Of a stretch of DNA of 64,000 nt, positions 27,160 to 37,538 are shown piece by piece (position 1 is the stretch's first letter; the number at the start of each line of letters is the position of its first letter). The position numbers and the translations under genes are program-made. The stretch covers positions 1 through 64,000 of the forward strand of contig JAJDXM010000078.1 in NCBI GenBank assembly GCA_022823225.1, in the 5' to 3' direction. The notes under the pieces were generated by a model. That model saw only the letters and a list, made by a program, of their open reading frames with translations. It was not told the DNA's origin and did not search any database. This stretch comes from Gemmatimonadota bacterium (lineage in GTDB: Bacteria; Gemmatimonadota; Gemmatimonadetes; Longimicrobiales; Gaopeijiaceae).

Positions 27160-27753
27160 GTGAGTTGCCTGGCCCTCAACGCATCGTATGAGCCGCTGAT
27201 GATCGTCCCGTCCAGGCGGGCGATCCGTCTGGTCCTGGACCGGAAGGCCGAGGTTCTGGAGGAGGACTCGGTGCGGGCCTACCGGTCCGTGCGTGCCAGG
27301 TATCCCTTCCCCCTGGTCATCCGCCTGGTCCGGTACGTGCATGTCCCCAGGCGTTTTCGCAGACAGGTCACCAACACCTTCCTGTTCGCGCGCGACGGCT
27401 ATGCCTGCCAGTACTGCCACCGCCACAAGCGCGATCTGCGGCGCCGCGAATTCCTGACCCGCGACCACATCCTTCCCATCTCCCGCGGTGGTGGGAATTC
27501 ATGGGAGAATGTCGTGACCGCCTGCTCCACCTGCAATCACCGCAAGGGCAATCATCTGCCCCGGGAGGCGGGCCTCCGTCTGGATGTGCGCCCCGTCGAG
27601 CCGAACCACGTGCAGCTGGTCTGGGCGGTCCGCAAGGTCACGCCGATCCAGGCCAAGTACATCCGCATGTTCTTCGGCGAGGATGCGGTGCCGTTCGTGC
27701 AGGGCGAGACCGGTCTGGCGGCCGGCCGGCTCGCTGCGGTCGGTACCGGGTAG
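27160..27753 (+). CDS. HNH endonuclease family protein
   Basis: 197 residues. The start is taken at the GTG at 27160 because GGGAG lies 7 bases upstream and LALNASYEPLMIV is the usual N-terminus of this family; a GTG at 27100 would add 20 residues. The HNH core is CQYCHRH, then LTRDHILPISRGGGNSWENVVTAC and CSTCNHRKGN, with two zinc-binding cysteine pairs. This widespread single-copy family follows the N-x-S-Y-E-P-L domain with HNH; its role is not settled and it is probably not part of a restriction system here. It follows priA by 79 bases. Confidence 0.85.
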   Translation: MSCLALNASYEPLMIVPSRRAIRLVLDRKAEVLEEDSVRAYRSVRARYPFPLVIRLVRYVHVPRRFRRQVTNTFLFARDGYACQYCHRHKRDLRRREFLTRDHILPISRGGGNSWENVVTACSTCNHRKGNHLPREAGLRLDVRPVEPNHVQLVWAVRKVTPIQAKYIRMFFGEDAVPFVQGETGLAAGRLAAVGTG

Positions 27754-27887
27754 CGATTCGACCTGGTCGATGTCCAACCGGGACTGTCCGATGTCCCGCC
27801 GCGACGGTGCCCCGCCTGAGTGGGCCTTTCAGTAACCGCGCGAGTCTGTTTAGCTTTCTGTCCGTCCACCGCTCGTGGGGTTCCAGA

Positions 27888-28340
27888 ATGTCAGATTCAG
27901 ACACGCGTCGGCCCGAAGCACTCCCATCGGCAAGGGATGCCATGCCGGTCCCGCGACCCGGGATGGGGGCGGACGGCGCTCCCCGGCCGGAGCGCGAGGG
28001 CGCTCCTCCATCGGCGCGGGATGGTGGCCCTCCGCCGGCGCGTGAGCGTGCCCCTCCGCCGGCGCGCGATCTGGCGCGTGCGCGGGCGCCAATGGAACCC
28101 ACCCGCGATGTGGAGGTCGGCGAGGAGATCTGGACCCTGAGGGTCAAGGGCTCGGCCAGCGTCGGCACGGGCGGTGCCGGCGCGCGGATCCTCAGCGTGG
28201 CGTTCGAAGCCCCGGGCGACCGCAAGGACCCGGAGGCGACGCGGTATCTTCTGGCGCGGGATCTCCGTGATGTGGGCGAGGACGAGCTGGTCTCCCTGGT
28301 CAGGGAGGTGGCCCGGTTGCCGGCCGCTCCGGGAGGCTAA
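27888..28340 (+). CDS. Proline/arginine-rich N-terminus plus small conserved-looking domain
   Basis: 150 residues, function not recognised. Residues 1-70 are disordered, with imperfect repeats of PPxARDxxPPPARERxPP arising from repeated DNA at about 27985-28075. The C-terminal 80 residues look folded: GEEIWTLRVKGSASVGTGG, ILSVAFEAPGD, RYLLARDLRDVGEDELVSLVREV. There is no signal peptide. The ATG at 27888 has GGGG 7-10 bases upstream. It sits alone between the HNH gene and the ECF sigma operon. Confidence 0.6.
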   Translation: MSDSDTRRPEALPSARDAMPVPRPGMGADGAPRPEREGAPPSARDGGPPPARERAPPPARDLARARAPMEPTRDVEVGEEIWTLRVKGSASVGTGGAGARILSVAFEAPGDRKDPEATRYLLARDLRDVGEDELVSLVREVARLPAAPGG

Positions 28341-28415
28341 CGAAACTCCGCGCGCGCGGGTCAGAAGGCAGGGGCGAACGCGGGCGGCTTCAACGAGGAA
28401 GCTGTGACAAGTGTC

Positions 28416-28428
28416 TAATCTCCAGGAA
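28416..28428 (+). promoter_or_regulatory. Possible leaderless -10 element of ECF-1
   Basis: TAATCT at 28416-28421 lies six bases before the ATG at 28428, placing a transcription start at or next to the start codon. No convincing -35 is seen. Confidence 0.35.
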
Positions 28429-28976
28429 TGAGGCAACGGTCTGACGCGGAACTCGTGGCCCAGGCCCGTTGCGGCGACAGGGAGTCATTCGGAGAGCTGG
28501 TTCGGCGGTACCAGCGGCCGGCCTACTCCGTGGCTCTGTCGGTGACCGGAAAACACCAGGACGCGGAAGACGCGGTTCAGGAGGCTTTCATGGTCGCGCT
28601 GCAACGGCTTGACGACTGCCGCAATCCGGACCGGTTCGCGGGGTGGCTCCTGGCGATTGTCAGAAACCGCTCGCGAAACCTCATCCGGCGCGAAAACCTG
28701 CGAAGCGGGGACGAGATTCCGGCGAGCGCGAGCACGCGGTTGCCGGGTCCGGACAGGATGGCGGACATATCGGCCCTGCGGGGCCGGCTGAAGGAGGCGT
28801 TGAATACATTGCCGGAGTTGCAGCGGGAGATCGTTCTGCTTCATGACCTTGAAGGGTGGAAGCACGATGAGATTTCCGAGCGGATCGGAATCCCCTCGGG
28901 CACGGTCCGGTCGCACCTGCACTTTGCGAGGAAGGCACTTCGGGCCCGGTTGGCCGAGTGGAAGGACCACGCATAG
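28428..28976 (+). CDS. ECF RNA polymerase sigma factor (ECF-1)
   Basis: 182 residues. Region 2: SFGELVRRYQRPAYSVALS, then DAEDAVQEAFMVALQRL and DRFAGWLLAIVRNRSRNLIRR. Region 4: LPELQREIVLLHDLEGWKHDEI, then GIPSGTVRSHLHFARKALR. It heads a run of plus-strand genes with short gaps: a membrane protein, a Spy-like protein, then an outer-membrane channel, ABC ATPase, adaptor and permease. It probably controls the export operon in response to envelope stress. A -10-like TAATCT sits six bases before the ATG, so the mRNA may be leaderless. Confidence 0.93.
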   Translation: MRQRSDAELVAQARCGDRESFGELVRRYQRPAYSVALSVTGKHQDAEDAVQEAFMVALQRLDDCRNPDRFAGWLLAIVRNRSRNLIRRENLRSGDEIPASASTRLPGPDRMADISALRGRLKEALNTLPELQREIVLLHDLEGWKHDEISERIGIPSGTVRSHLHFARKALRARLAEWKDHA

Positions 28977-28991
28977 GCCTGCGAGGTAGAC

Positions 28992-29375
28992 ATGGGAAAC
29001 GATGACAGAATCAGAGCACTGGAAGCCCTGGATCCCGGCCAGGGGCGTCCCGGGTACTGGGAGCGCCTCCGCGGACAGATCCTGGAGCGTGCGGCATTCG
29101 AGCTCGCGCGGCGCCGCGAAGCGGCCCGCCAGTCCGTGACGGCCGTGCTGTCCGGGTGGTCGCGGAGTCTCATCCCGGTGGCGGCGGCGGCGGCGGTGGT
29201 CGCCGCAATCATGATCGCAACCGAGGCGGGGCAGGATCGCAGTCCCGCGCCGGGCCTCGTCTTCGAGGACGTTCTGGGCGGCGGGCTTGACGAAAGCGCC
29301 TTCCAGGCAGCGCTCCAATCCGATGCGAACGCCAATGCCGCGGCCTTTCTGGCCTTCGTGGAAGGGACGCCGTAA
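28992..29375 (+). CDS. Single-pass membrane protein, probable anti-sigma factor
   Basis: 127 residues. A charged cytoplasmic N-terminal region of about 55 residues (PGYWERLRGQILERAAFELARRREAAR) precedes one membrane helix (SLIPVAAAAAVVAAIMIATEA) and a short outer tail. No zinc anti-sigma H-x3-C-x2-C motif is present. Position directly after the sigma gene and topology argue for an anti-sigma role. Its stop overlaps the next start (TAATG). Confidence 0.6.
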   Translation: MGNDDRIRALEALDPGQGRPGYWERLRGQILERAAFELARRREAARQSVTAVLSGWSRSLIPVAAAAAVVAAIMIATEAGQDRSPAPGLVFEDVLGGGLDESAFQAALQSDANANAAAFLAFVEGTP

Positions 29376-29872
29376 TGGAAGGGTTCAAGCAGGCGCGGGC
29401 CGCCTCGGTATTGCTGCTGGTCCTGACGCTGGCCGCCGGGGTTCTGATCGGGATGGCGTGGAGTGAGCGCCGAACCGAGGCGAGCGGTGATCCCGTCGGG
29501 ATCGTCGCACAGCCCGGCCCGGCCGCTCGTCCCGAAACGGCCGAACAGCCGCCGGATGACGACGAGCGCGAGCCCCGTCCGCCAACGATCTATGAACTTG
29601 ACCTCGATCCGGCCCAGCGCGGCCACGTGGACGAGATCATCCAGCACTTCAGGCAGGGACTGGAGGATCTGGACAACGAAATGGAGCGGGAACTCTGGCG
29701 CCGTCGCGGACGGCTGGCGTCGGCGGTGCGGGATTCCCTCAAGTCTGTCCTGCGCCCGGAACAGGTAATGGTCTACGACTCCCTGCTGGCGGAGCGCTAC
29801 GGCTCGGGCCGGCGAAACCGGGGCGAAGGCCGCTCACGCAACCAGGAATCGAGGAACCCCAGCCAAAGGTGA
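29375..29872 (+). CDS. Membrane-anchored periplasmic Spy/CpxP-like helical protein
   Basis: 165 residues. An N-terminal anchor helix (ASVLLLVLTLAAGVLIGMAW), a Pro/Glu-rich linker, then an amphipathic helical domain: LDLDPAQRGHVDEIIQHFRQGLEDLD and LKSVLRPEQVMVYDSLLAERYG. L-x-P-x-Q plus R-P-E-Q-x-x-x-Y is the pattern of periplasmic stress or metal sensors of the Spy/CpxP/ZraP kind. It probably tunes the neighbouring sigma/anti-sigma pair or chaperones envelope proteins. It is translationally coupled to the gene before and 10 bases from the channel gene. Confidence 0.6.
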   Translation: MEGFKQARAASVLLLVLTLAAGVLIGMAWSERRTEASGDPVGIVAQPGPAARPETAEQPPDDDEREPRPPTIYELDLDPAQRGHVDEIIQHFRQGLEDLDNEMERELWRRRGRLASAVRDSLKSVLRPEQVMVYDSLLAERYGSGRRNRGEGRSRNQESRNPSQR

Positions 29873-29882
29873 GGCCGGCGAT

Positions 29883-31199
29883 ATGAAAAGGACTATCTTG
29901 AGCACGGTGTCCGCGGCGGCACTCGTGGCCGCGGTGTTGACGCTCGGGGGCGGCCACGCGGTCGCGGCCCAGGAAGCGGCACAGACCATCACGCTGGAAC
30001 GTGCGCTTGAGATGGCGCTCGTCTCCAACCCGCAGCTGGCCCAGAGCAGCGCCAGCCTGGTCAACGCCGGAGGCAGCCGCCAGCGCGCCTGGGGTTCGTT
30101 CCTTCCCAGCCTGAGCATGAGTTCCGGCACCTCGGTGTCGAGTTCCCAGCGCTTCGACTCGAACACGAACCGCATCGTCACCGGGAGCAGCAACAACTAC
30201 AACGCCGGCATGAGGGCCAGCTACCAGCTCTTCCAGGGAGGACGGAAATTCCACGAGCTGGACCGGTCGGCCTTTGCCTACAGCGAAGCCGAGGCGCGCC
30301 TGCAGACGCAGCGGTTCAATGTGCTCCTGCAGACGCGGACACTCTTCCTCAATGCGCTGCGGCAGGCGGATCTGGTAAGGGTGGCCGAGGCCACCAGGGA
30401 CCGCGCGGAGGAAAGCCTGGCGGCTGCGCGCAGCAGGTTCCAGGTCGGCAGCGCCGTCCGCTCCGACACCCTGCGGACCCGGCTCGAACTGGTGAACGCC
30501 CGCCAGAGCGTCATTCAGGCGCAGAACCAGCTGCGGGCGACCCGGTTCTCCCTGGGACGGCAGGTCGGGATCAGCGGGCCGGTCGCGCCCGCGGCGCCCC
30601 CGGAGGGGATGGACCCGGCGCCTCTGCGCCTCAGCGAAGCGGAGATCATCGCGCTGGCGGAGGCGGCTTCACCGGCGGTGCGGGCCGCCGAAGCGGCCTC
30701 GGCGGTGGCCCGATCGAGTGTCAACAACGCCCGGGCCGCGTATCTGCCGAATCTGTCGGTGTCTTCGAGCTACAACTGGTCGAACCGGGAGCGCAGCTTC
30801 ACCGGTGGCAACACCAGCTGGAGCGTGAGCTTTTCGGGCAGCTACACGCTCTTCGACGGCTTTGGGCGAGAGATGAGCGTCAGCCAGGCCAGCCAAGGCA
30901 GACGGGTGTCGCGCCTGTCGGAGGAGGACGCGCGCAGGGGTGTGAGGCAGGACGTGGATGCGGCGCTCAGGACCCTCGAAACGCAGGAGGAAGCGATCAC
31001 CATCGCCATCGAGGCCGTGCGGATCGCCGAAGAGGACCTGCGCATCATCCGGCTGCGGTATCCGGAAGAGGCCACCATCCTCGATGTGATCGCGAGCCAG
31101 GACGCGCTCGCCCAGGCCGAGGTCAACCTGATCGCGGCGAGGTACGACTACTCGATCGCAAAAGCGGAGCTGGAATCAATCATCGGAGTGGAGCTTTGA
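29883..31199 (+). CDS. TolC-family outer-membrane efflux channel
   Basis: 438 residues. The signal peptide ends AVAAQ. Two TolC repeats follow (about 38-225 and 250-438) with the usual signatures: [51 protein letters not shown], and the strand [14 protein letters not shown]. It forms the trimeric exit duct for the ABC pump encoded downstream. The stop overlaps the ATPase start (TGATG). Confidence 0.92.
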   Translation: MKRTILSTVSAAALVAAVLTLGGGHAVAAQEAAQTITLERALEMALVSNPQLAQSSASLVNAGGSRQRAWGSFLPSLSMSSGTSVSSSQRFDSNTNRIVTGSSNNYNAGMRASYQLFQGGRKFHELDRSAFAYSEAEARLQTQRFNVLLQTRTLFLNALRQADLVRVAEATRDRAEESLAAARSRFQVGSAVRSDTLRTRLELVNARQSVIQAQNQLRATRFSLGRQVGISGPVAPAAPPEGMDPAPLRLSEAEIIALAEAASPAVRAAEAASAVARSSVNNARAAYLPNLSVSSSYNWSNRERSFTGGNTSWSVSFSGSYTLFDGFGREMSVSQASQGRRVSRLSEEDARRGVRQDVDAALRTLETQEEAITIAIEAVRIAEEDLRIIRLRYPEEATILDVIASQDALAQAEVNLIAARYDYSIAKAELESIIGVEL

Positions 31200-31951
31200 T
31201 GGCCAGAAACAATAGAAGGAGGCGGGGATCGTTCGACGACGACGTGGCCGCGAACGGTTTCGTTATCAGGACGGAGGGCCTTCGCAAGTACTATGTGCTC
31301 GGCGCCGAGACCGTCCGCGCCGTGCGCGGGGTCGACCTCGATGTCACGCCGGGCGAGTTCCTCGCCATCATGGGGCCTTCGGGGAGCGGCAAGTCCACCT
31401 TCATGAACCTGATCGGGTGCCTGGACACGCCGACTGCGGGCAACTACTGGCTGAACGGACGCAAGGTGTCGGAGCTGTCGGACGATCAGTTGGCGCGGGT
31501 GCGCAACCGGGACATCGGCTTCGTCTTCCAGACCTTCAACCTGCTGCCGCGCGCGTCGGCGCTGCACAACGTCGAGCTTCCGCTGATCTACGCGGGAATG
31601 CCCGCGAAGCGGCGGCGCCAGCAGGCGGCGGACAAGCTGGAGCGGGTGGGATTGGGCGATCGCATGAGCCACAAGCCCCCGGAGCTGTCGGGCGGCCAGC
31701 GGCAGCGCGTGGCGATCGCGCGCGCACTGGTCAACGACCCGGCGCTCCTGCTCGCCGACGAGCCGACCGGGAACCTCGACTCCACGACCTCGAGCGAGAT
31801 CATGGAGGTTTTCGAGGAATTGAACGGTGCGGGCCAGACCATTGTGCTGGTGACGCACGAAGCCGATATCGCGGCAAAATCCTCGCGCCAGATCCATCTG
31901 AACGATGGGCTGGTCGAGCGTGACTTTCTGATCGAAAGGATAGGAATCTGA
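31199..31951 (+). CDS. MacB/LolD-type ABC transporter ATP-binding protein
   Basis: 250 residues. Walker [10 protein letters not shown] (about residue 59), Q-loop [11 protein letters not shown], signature [15 protein letters not shown], Walker [14 protein letters not shown] and switch histidine VLVTHEAD. Here the ATPase is a separate chain from the FtsX-type permease (33751), unlike E. coli MacB. ATG at 31199 overlaps the previous stop, with GGAG upstream. Confidence 0.93.
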   Translation: MARNNRRRRGSFDDDVAANGFVIRTEGLRKYYVLGAETVRAVRGVDLDVTPGEFLAIMGPSGSGKSTFMNLIGCLDTPTAGNYWLNGRKVSELSDDQLARVRNRDIGFVFQTFNLLPRASALHNVELPLIYAGMPAKRRRQQAADKLERVGLGDRMSHKPPELSGGQRQRVAIARALVNDPALLLADEPTGNLDSTTSSEIMEVFEELNGAGQTIVLVTHEADIAAKSSRQIHLNDGLVERDFLIERIGI

Positions 31952-33720
31952 TGCGACATTATCCTCATGGCCGGGGCCGCCTTGCGCGGGCGGTGGCAGG
32001 CGGATTCGCGTCCCTGGCGCTTGTCACCGGCTGCGAAGTCGTGCAGGACGACGAGAGCGAGTTCTATATCGACGTGGCGCCCGTGGAGGTTCGCGACATG
32101 CGGATCACGGCCGAGGCGACCGGCGAGCTCGAACCCGTGCTGAAGGTGGAGGTCAAGTCCAAGGCGTCGGGCGAGATCCTGGACCTCTTCGCCGACTCCG
32201 GCGACGAGGTCGAGCAGGGCGCGATCCTGGCCGAGATCGACCCCCGCGACGTCAACAACGCGTATGATGGGGCGAAGGCCGAACTGGACGTGTCGCTGGC
32301 GCGCATGCAGATCGCCGACGCCCAGCTGGAGCGGTCCAGGCGCCTGCTGGCCGAGCAGGTCATTTCGCAGCAGGAATTCGAGCAGCGCGATCTGGAGACC
32401 GCCAACGCTCGGGCCTCGCTGGTTCGTGCGCAGACAAACCTGGATTTGGCAGAGCTTCGACGGAAAGACGTTCAGATCACCGCCCCGATGGACGGGACCA
32501 TCCTGGAGAAGCTCGTCGAGTTCGGCCAGGTCATCCAGTCGGCCACGCAGAACGTCTCGGGCGGCACGACGCTCTTCATGATGGCCAACCTGGACGACAT
32601 GCGCGTGCGCACCCTGGTCGACGAAACCGACGTCGGCCAGCTGGCCGCGGGGCTGGCCGCGACGGTAACCGTCGAGGCGTTTTCGGATCGGACCTTCGAG
32701 GGCGTGATCGAGAAGATCGAGCCGCAGGCGGTGGTGCAGCAGAACGTCACGATGTTCCCGGTGATCGTGCTGCTGGACAATCGCTCGGGTCTGCTGAAGC
32801 CCGGCATGAACGCCGAGGTCGAGGTGCTGATCGACGAGCGCCACGGTACGCTGGCCGTGCCGAACAACGCCGTTGTGGAGCCCATGGAGCTGGCGCCCGC
32901 GGCGGAGGTGCTGGGCATGGACCCGCAGTCCGCGTCACTCGACCCCTCGGTGTGGGGTCCGCTGATGGCCGAGGCCGCGCAAAAGCAGGCGGCACTCCAG
33001 TCGGCCCCCACGGCGATGGCGGCCGCCCCGGGGCCGGGAGCCGGATTTGGCGCGATGGGCGGCCAGGGTGCCGGTGCACCCGGAGCGTCTGGTGACGGGT
33101 CCCCCGGAGCAGCCGATGACGCCGGGAGCCTGACCGTGGAGGAAATCCGGGCGCTGATCCAGTCCGGCGAAATCAGCCGCGACTCCGCGACATCGCTCTT
33201 CAGCGCGATGCCGGGGTCGGGTGGCGGCCAGCAGATGGCCGGCGGCCGGCAGGGCGATGGCCGAGCGATGAACGGCGGCCGGCAGGCGGACGGTGAGCAG
33301 GCCGGTGGCCAGGAAACGGGCGGCGCACAGCCGGGCGCCGGGCGGGCAGGCGGCGCGCGGGCAGGTGGAGGTCAGGGTCCGGGTGGAGGCGGGCAGTTCG
33401 GCGGAGGCCAGGGCGGTTTCGGAGGCCGGGGCGGCTTCGGTGGTGGCATGGGCGGCTTCGGAATGATGGCGGCGATGGGCGGCTCCTCCGGCGACGCGGC
33501 CTTCAAGCCGGCCGTGGCGTTCGTGGTGAATGCGGAGGGCGGCCTCGAGCCCCGCGCCGTGATCCTCGGGATCAGCGACTGGGACTACGCCGAGGTGCTC
33601 GCCGGTCTGAGAGAGGGAGAGGAACTCGCACTGATCGGGCCGGCGCAGCTGCAGGCGCGGCAGCAGGCTCGCGTCGAGCGGATGACCCGGCGCATGCAAC
33701 CGTTCGGCGGCGGTCGGTAG
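31951..33720 (+). CDS. MacA/HlyD-type periplasmic adaptor lipoprotein with Gly/Gln-rich insertion
   Basis: 589 residues, much longer than usual (about 370-400). Lipoprotein signal LALVTGC (Cys 28). A lipoyl half-domain (VEVKSKASGEILDLFADSGD) is followed by a coiled-coil hairpin (about 95-165, AQLERSRRLLAEQVISQQEF), the second lipoyl half (ITAPMDGTILEKLVEFGQV) and the beta-barrel (about 200-300). From about residue 305 to 515 there is an insertion: a helix-like acidic piece (LTVEEIRALIQSGEISRDS), then repeats of GGRQ and GGFGGR. The membrane-proximal domain resumes at FKPAVAFVVNAEGGLEP. It links the permease to the TolC-like channel. Confidence 0.9.
   Translation: MRHYPHGRGRLARAVAGGFASLALVTGCEVVQDDESEFYIDVAPVEVRDMRITAEATGELEPVLKVEVKSKASGEILDLFADSGDEVEQGAILAEIDPRDVNNAYDGAKAELDVSLARMQIADAQLERSRRLLAEQVISQQEFEQRDLETANARASLVRAQTNLDLAELRRKDVQITAPMDGTILEKLVEFGQVIQSATQNVSGGTTLFMMANLDDMRVRTLVDETDVGQLAAGLAATVTVEAFSDRTFEGVIEKIEPQAVVQQNVTMFPVIVLLDNRSGLLKPGMNAEVEVLIDERHGTLAVPNNAVVEPMELAPAAEVLGMDPQSASLDPSVWGPLMAEAAQKQAALQSAPTAMAAAPGPGAGFGAMGGQGAGAPGASGDGSPGAADDAGSLTVEEIRALIQSGEISRDSATSLFSAMPGSGGGQQMAGGRQGDGRAMNGGRQADGEQAGGQETGGAQPGAGRAGGARAGGGQGPGGGGQFGGGQGGFGGRGGFGGGMGGFGMMAAMGGSSGDAAFKPAVAFVVNAEGGLEPRAVILGISDWDYAEVLAGLREGEELALIGPAQLQARQQARVERMTRRMQPFGGGR
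33010..33490 (+). repeat. Low-complexity Gly/Gln/Ala coding tract
   Basis: Degenerate GGCGGC/CAG-rich repeats encode the insertion in the adaptor protein. The sequence is irregular rather than an exact tandem repeat. Confidence 0.6.
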
Positions 33721-33750
33721 CAGCCCGTGGACAGAATCTGAGGTGCACAC

Positions 33751-34961
<1,211 letters not shown>

Positions 34962-34965
<4 letters not shown>

Positions 34966-34975
34966 CCGCGGCTAC
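34962..34975. terminator. Perfect palindrome holding both convergent stop codons
   Basis: GTAGCCGCGGCTAC has no loop. TAG of the permease is at 34963-34965 and the complementary CTA of the PDZ gene at 34972-34974. It may act in transcript ends from both sides, but there is no T-run, so a terminator role is uncertain. Confidence 0.4.
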
Positions 34976-36174
34976 CGTACCGGGTAGGTGAGCTCCATGC
35001 GCTCGCCCTTGCGGACGACGGTTACCTGCACCGGGAGTCGGGCCAGGGACAGGTAGGTACGGAGTTGCGGCAGCGTGGCCACTTCGTTGTCCGCGACCGC
35101 GAGGATGACGTCGCCGGGCCGGAATCCTGCCCGTCGGGCGGGGCTCATGGTGACCACGTCCAGGATCAGGACACCCTGCTCGACCCCGAACACACGTCCC
35201 AACTCCGGCGAAAGCGTCCGTACCTCCGCGCCCCCAAAGACCACGGATGCCATGGCGCCGAAGGGGTCCAGAGTGGCGGATACGGGGAGCGCCCCGGCTC
35301 GGGCAACTCTGGTGAGCGGGCCGAACTGCCCGGCCGGGGTGTCGGCCCGCAGCAGCGAATCGCCCTGGAATCGGACGGCCAGCGAGTCTGGGCCTGCGTC
35401 TGCGGAGTCCCGCCGAAGGGTGTCGTTCGGAGCGATCCTCGCAACGCCGCCAACGCTGAATCCCTGGACCAGGCTGGAGCGCGTTCTCGACCCGGGCGAC
35501 ACTTCGAACCTCTCGTAGCCGACGGTCGCTGACGAATCGTCCATCGTGATCGTGAGCGACGTGGAATCCCACCCGGCGACTCCCCGGCCAGGCGTTCGAG
35601 AAACGATCTCGAGGGTCCCCTGCCGACTCGAGAGCAGATCCTCGATGGCGTGGAAGACTGCAGGGAGACTGTCAAAGCCCGTCATATCCAGTCGGAACTC
35701 CAACTCTTCGGCCGGCGCATCGCTGGCAACCACGGTGACGTCCTGTTGCGCTCCGTCGCGCATCAGCCTGAGGACGATCTGCTGGCCGGGATCCAGATCC
35801 GCCACCGTGCGGAGCCACGCCGGGTAGCTGTAGCTGTCCAGGGCGCGGCCGTTCCAGGCCAGAAGGATGTCTCCGGGGAGTACGCCGCTTGCTTCGGCCG
35901 GGCCGCGTATCTGGACGCCGGCCACCCGGACCGCGAGCGTGGGCGCTTCGGACTGCCCGACCCGCAACCTTGCCGTATCGGTCACCAATCCGATCCATCC
36001 CCCCGGCGGACCGGCAACGATGGTGTCCTGGGCCGATGCCGCCGGACCGGCGACAACGATGGCTGCCATCAAGACCGCTGTCCCCGGCAGTCCGCGGATA
36101 AAGCCGCCCGAGCACCGAGAGCGGCGGTGTTGTCCACCGGTTGCCGGGACGAACGCGTAATCGAGTCTCTTCAC
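34972..36174 (-). CDS. Exported protein with two PDZ domains
   Basis: 400 residues from a GTG. The signal segment LMAAIVVAGPAASAQ ends near residue 49. PDZ 1 about 85-150 (GVLPGDILLAWNGRALDSY); a middle region of about 150 residues without catalytic motif; PDZ 2 about 310-398 (GVLILDVVTMSPARRAGFRPGDVILAV). No HtrA-type protease triad is present, so it is probably a periplasmic peptide-binding adaptor, perhaps for regulated proteolysis of the anti-sigma factor encoded seven bases upstream. The first gene of the operon is the ECF sigma at 37398. Confidence 0.8.
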   Translation of the reverse strand: MKRLDYAFVPATGGQHRRSRCSGGFIRGLPGTAVLMAAIVVAGPAASAQDTIVAGPPGGWIGLVTDTARLRVGQSEAPTLAVRVAGVQIRGPAEASGVLPGDILLAWNGRALDSYSYPAWLRTVADLDPGQQIVLRLMRDGAQQDVTVVASDAPAEELEFRLDMTGFDSLPAVFHAIEDLLSSRQGTLEIVSRTPGRGVAGWDSTSLTITMDDSSATVGYERFEVSPGSRTRSSLVQGFSVGGVARIAPNDTLRRDSADAGPDSLAVRFQGDSLLRADTPAGQFGPLTRVARAGALPVSATLDPFGAMASVVFGGAEVRTLSPELGRVFGVEQGVLILDVVTMSPARRAGFRPGDVILAVADNEVATLPQLRTYLSLARLPVQVTVVRKGERMELTYPVR

Positions 36175-36181
36175 GATCGAA

Positions 36182-36808
36182 TCAGTGCAGGTTCAGACCT
36201 CGGATTTCCTGCTCCCGCTCCGTGGCGACTTCCAGGAACAGTCTATTGAGGAACGGATCCGCGGGGGCGACGGCCACGCCGTAGTCGAGGGCGTCAGCCA
36301 TCGCGTCGAGAACCAGAAGTCGCGTCGCCCGGTTCTGGCTGAACCCCGGACCCTCCGCGGCGTGGCGGAACTGCTGGAAGGTCTGCAACGCCTGCACGTA
36401 CTCACGCTCGCCGTTTTCGACGGCCAGCCGCGCCTCGTCGAGCGATGCGGGAGCCGTCGCCGGGAAGCTCCCTCCCGCCCCCGGCACCCGCTCGCTCGCC
36501 GTGACCCAGCCGACGGTCGTGCCTCCGATGAACACGACCAGAATGGCAGCGGCCTGCAGCCACCTGCGCCACACAAACGGTCCGGAAGGGCTGCCGATCA
36601 GGCCGACTGAGACGAGCTTTCGCTCGAGCTGGTGCCAGCCTCCGGCCGGCGGGAGCATGTCCGGAAGGTTCTGGAGGGACTGGGTCTGCGACTTCAGCGC
36701 CTCCAGTTCGCGCCGCAGCCGAGGATCCCCATCCAGGATCGCCTGCTCCTCCGGTGTCGGCTTTTCGTCGACCAGCCGCGCCAATCGTTCGAGATCTAAA
36801 CGCTCCAT
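36182..36808 (-). CDS. Anti-sigma factor, single-pass membrane protein
   Basis: 208 residues. Cytoplasmic N-terminal domain (LERLARLVDEKPTPEEQAILD, an anti-sigma-like four-helix segment), one membrane helix about 84-105 (LQAAAILVVFIGGTTVGWVTA) and a periplasmic part ending EVATEREQEIRGLNLH. No zinc motif. The ATG overlaps the end of the sigma gene by 13 bases, the usual coupling of a sigma/anti-sigma pair. Confidence 0.8.
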   Translation of the reverse strand: MERLDLERLARLVDEKPTPEEQAILDGDPRLRRELEALKSQTQSLQNLPDMLPPAGGWHQLERKLVSVGLIGSPSGPFVWRRWLQAAAILVVFIGGTTVGWVTASERVPGAGGSFPATAPASLDEARLAVENGEREYVQALQTFQQFRHAAEGPGFSQNRATRLLVLDAMADALDYGVAVAPADPFLNRLFLEVATEREQEIRGLNLH

Positions 36809-37398
36809 GCTTCTATTTCCTTACCGCTGGGTTCATATCCGCGCAACATTCTTCTCATTTTCGCACGCGCCTTGAAGAGCTGGGATTTCGAGGTGCCCGC
36901 CGTGACCCCGAGGGCGGCCCCGATCTCCTCGTGCGTGTAGCCCTCCACGTCGTGCAGAATCAGAACCTTCCGCATTCCGTCAGGCAACTGTTCCAGTGCC
37001 TGCTCGAGCTTCCGCTCCATCAGGACATCGCCGACATTGGGAGCCACGGGAATCACGTCCGGTACGGGTACCTCCCTTGTTCTCCTCGTCTTCTCCTTCC
37101 TCACCGCCTGCAGGGCCGCATTCACCGCGATCCGGTGCAGCCATGTCGAGAACCGCGCCTCGCCGCGGAAGGTGGGAAGTGCCCGGATGGCCCGGATCCA
37201 CGCTTCCTGTGCGTAGTCCTGCGCCGTATCGTCGTCGCCGGCGATACGTCTGACCACCGCGTATACCCTGGGGGAATAGCGATCATAGAGGGCCCGGACT
37301 GCCCGCCCGTCCCCCTCACACGCTCGACGAATCAGCTGCGCTTCGATTTCTCCAGGTCCTTTGGTGCCGGACGGGTGGCTCACCGCGCGGTGCTCCAT
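36796..37398 (-). CDS. ECF RNA polymerase sigma factor (ECF-2, RpoE-like)
   Basis: 200 residues from the ATG at 37398; the frame to 37557 overlaps the divergent thrC start and is not used. Region 2: AVRALYDRYSPRVYAVVRRIAGDDDTA, FSTWLHRIAVNAALQAVRKEK. Region 4: LEQLPDGMRKVLILHDVEGY, THEEIGAALGVTAGTSKSQLFKAR. It should respond to envelope stress with the adjacent anti-sigma and PDZ proteins. Divergent from the threonine synthase gene. Confidence 0.93.
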   Translation of the reverse strand: MEHRAVSHPSGTKGPGEIEAQLIRRACEGDGRAVRALYDRYSPRVYAVVRRIAGDDDTAQDYAQEAWIRAIRALPTFRGEARFSTWLHRIAVNAALQAVRKEKTRRTREVPVPDVIPVAPNVGDVLMERKLEQALEQLPDGMRKVLILHDVEGYTHEEIGAALGVTAGTSKSQLFKARAKMRRMLRGYEPSGKEIEAWSV

Positions 37399-37538
37399 GC
37401 TTGTTCCACGAGTGATTCCACTCCGCTCCGGACGCGAATCGGGGCGATTGCAATACCTTTGTCGTACCATCTGATGCGCACCATGCAAGATAGGGTTGCC
37501 TGCTCCCTTTCGCCGCCCCCCTCCCGAGCCGAGAAGAC

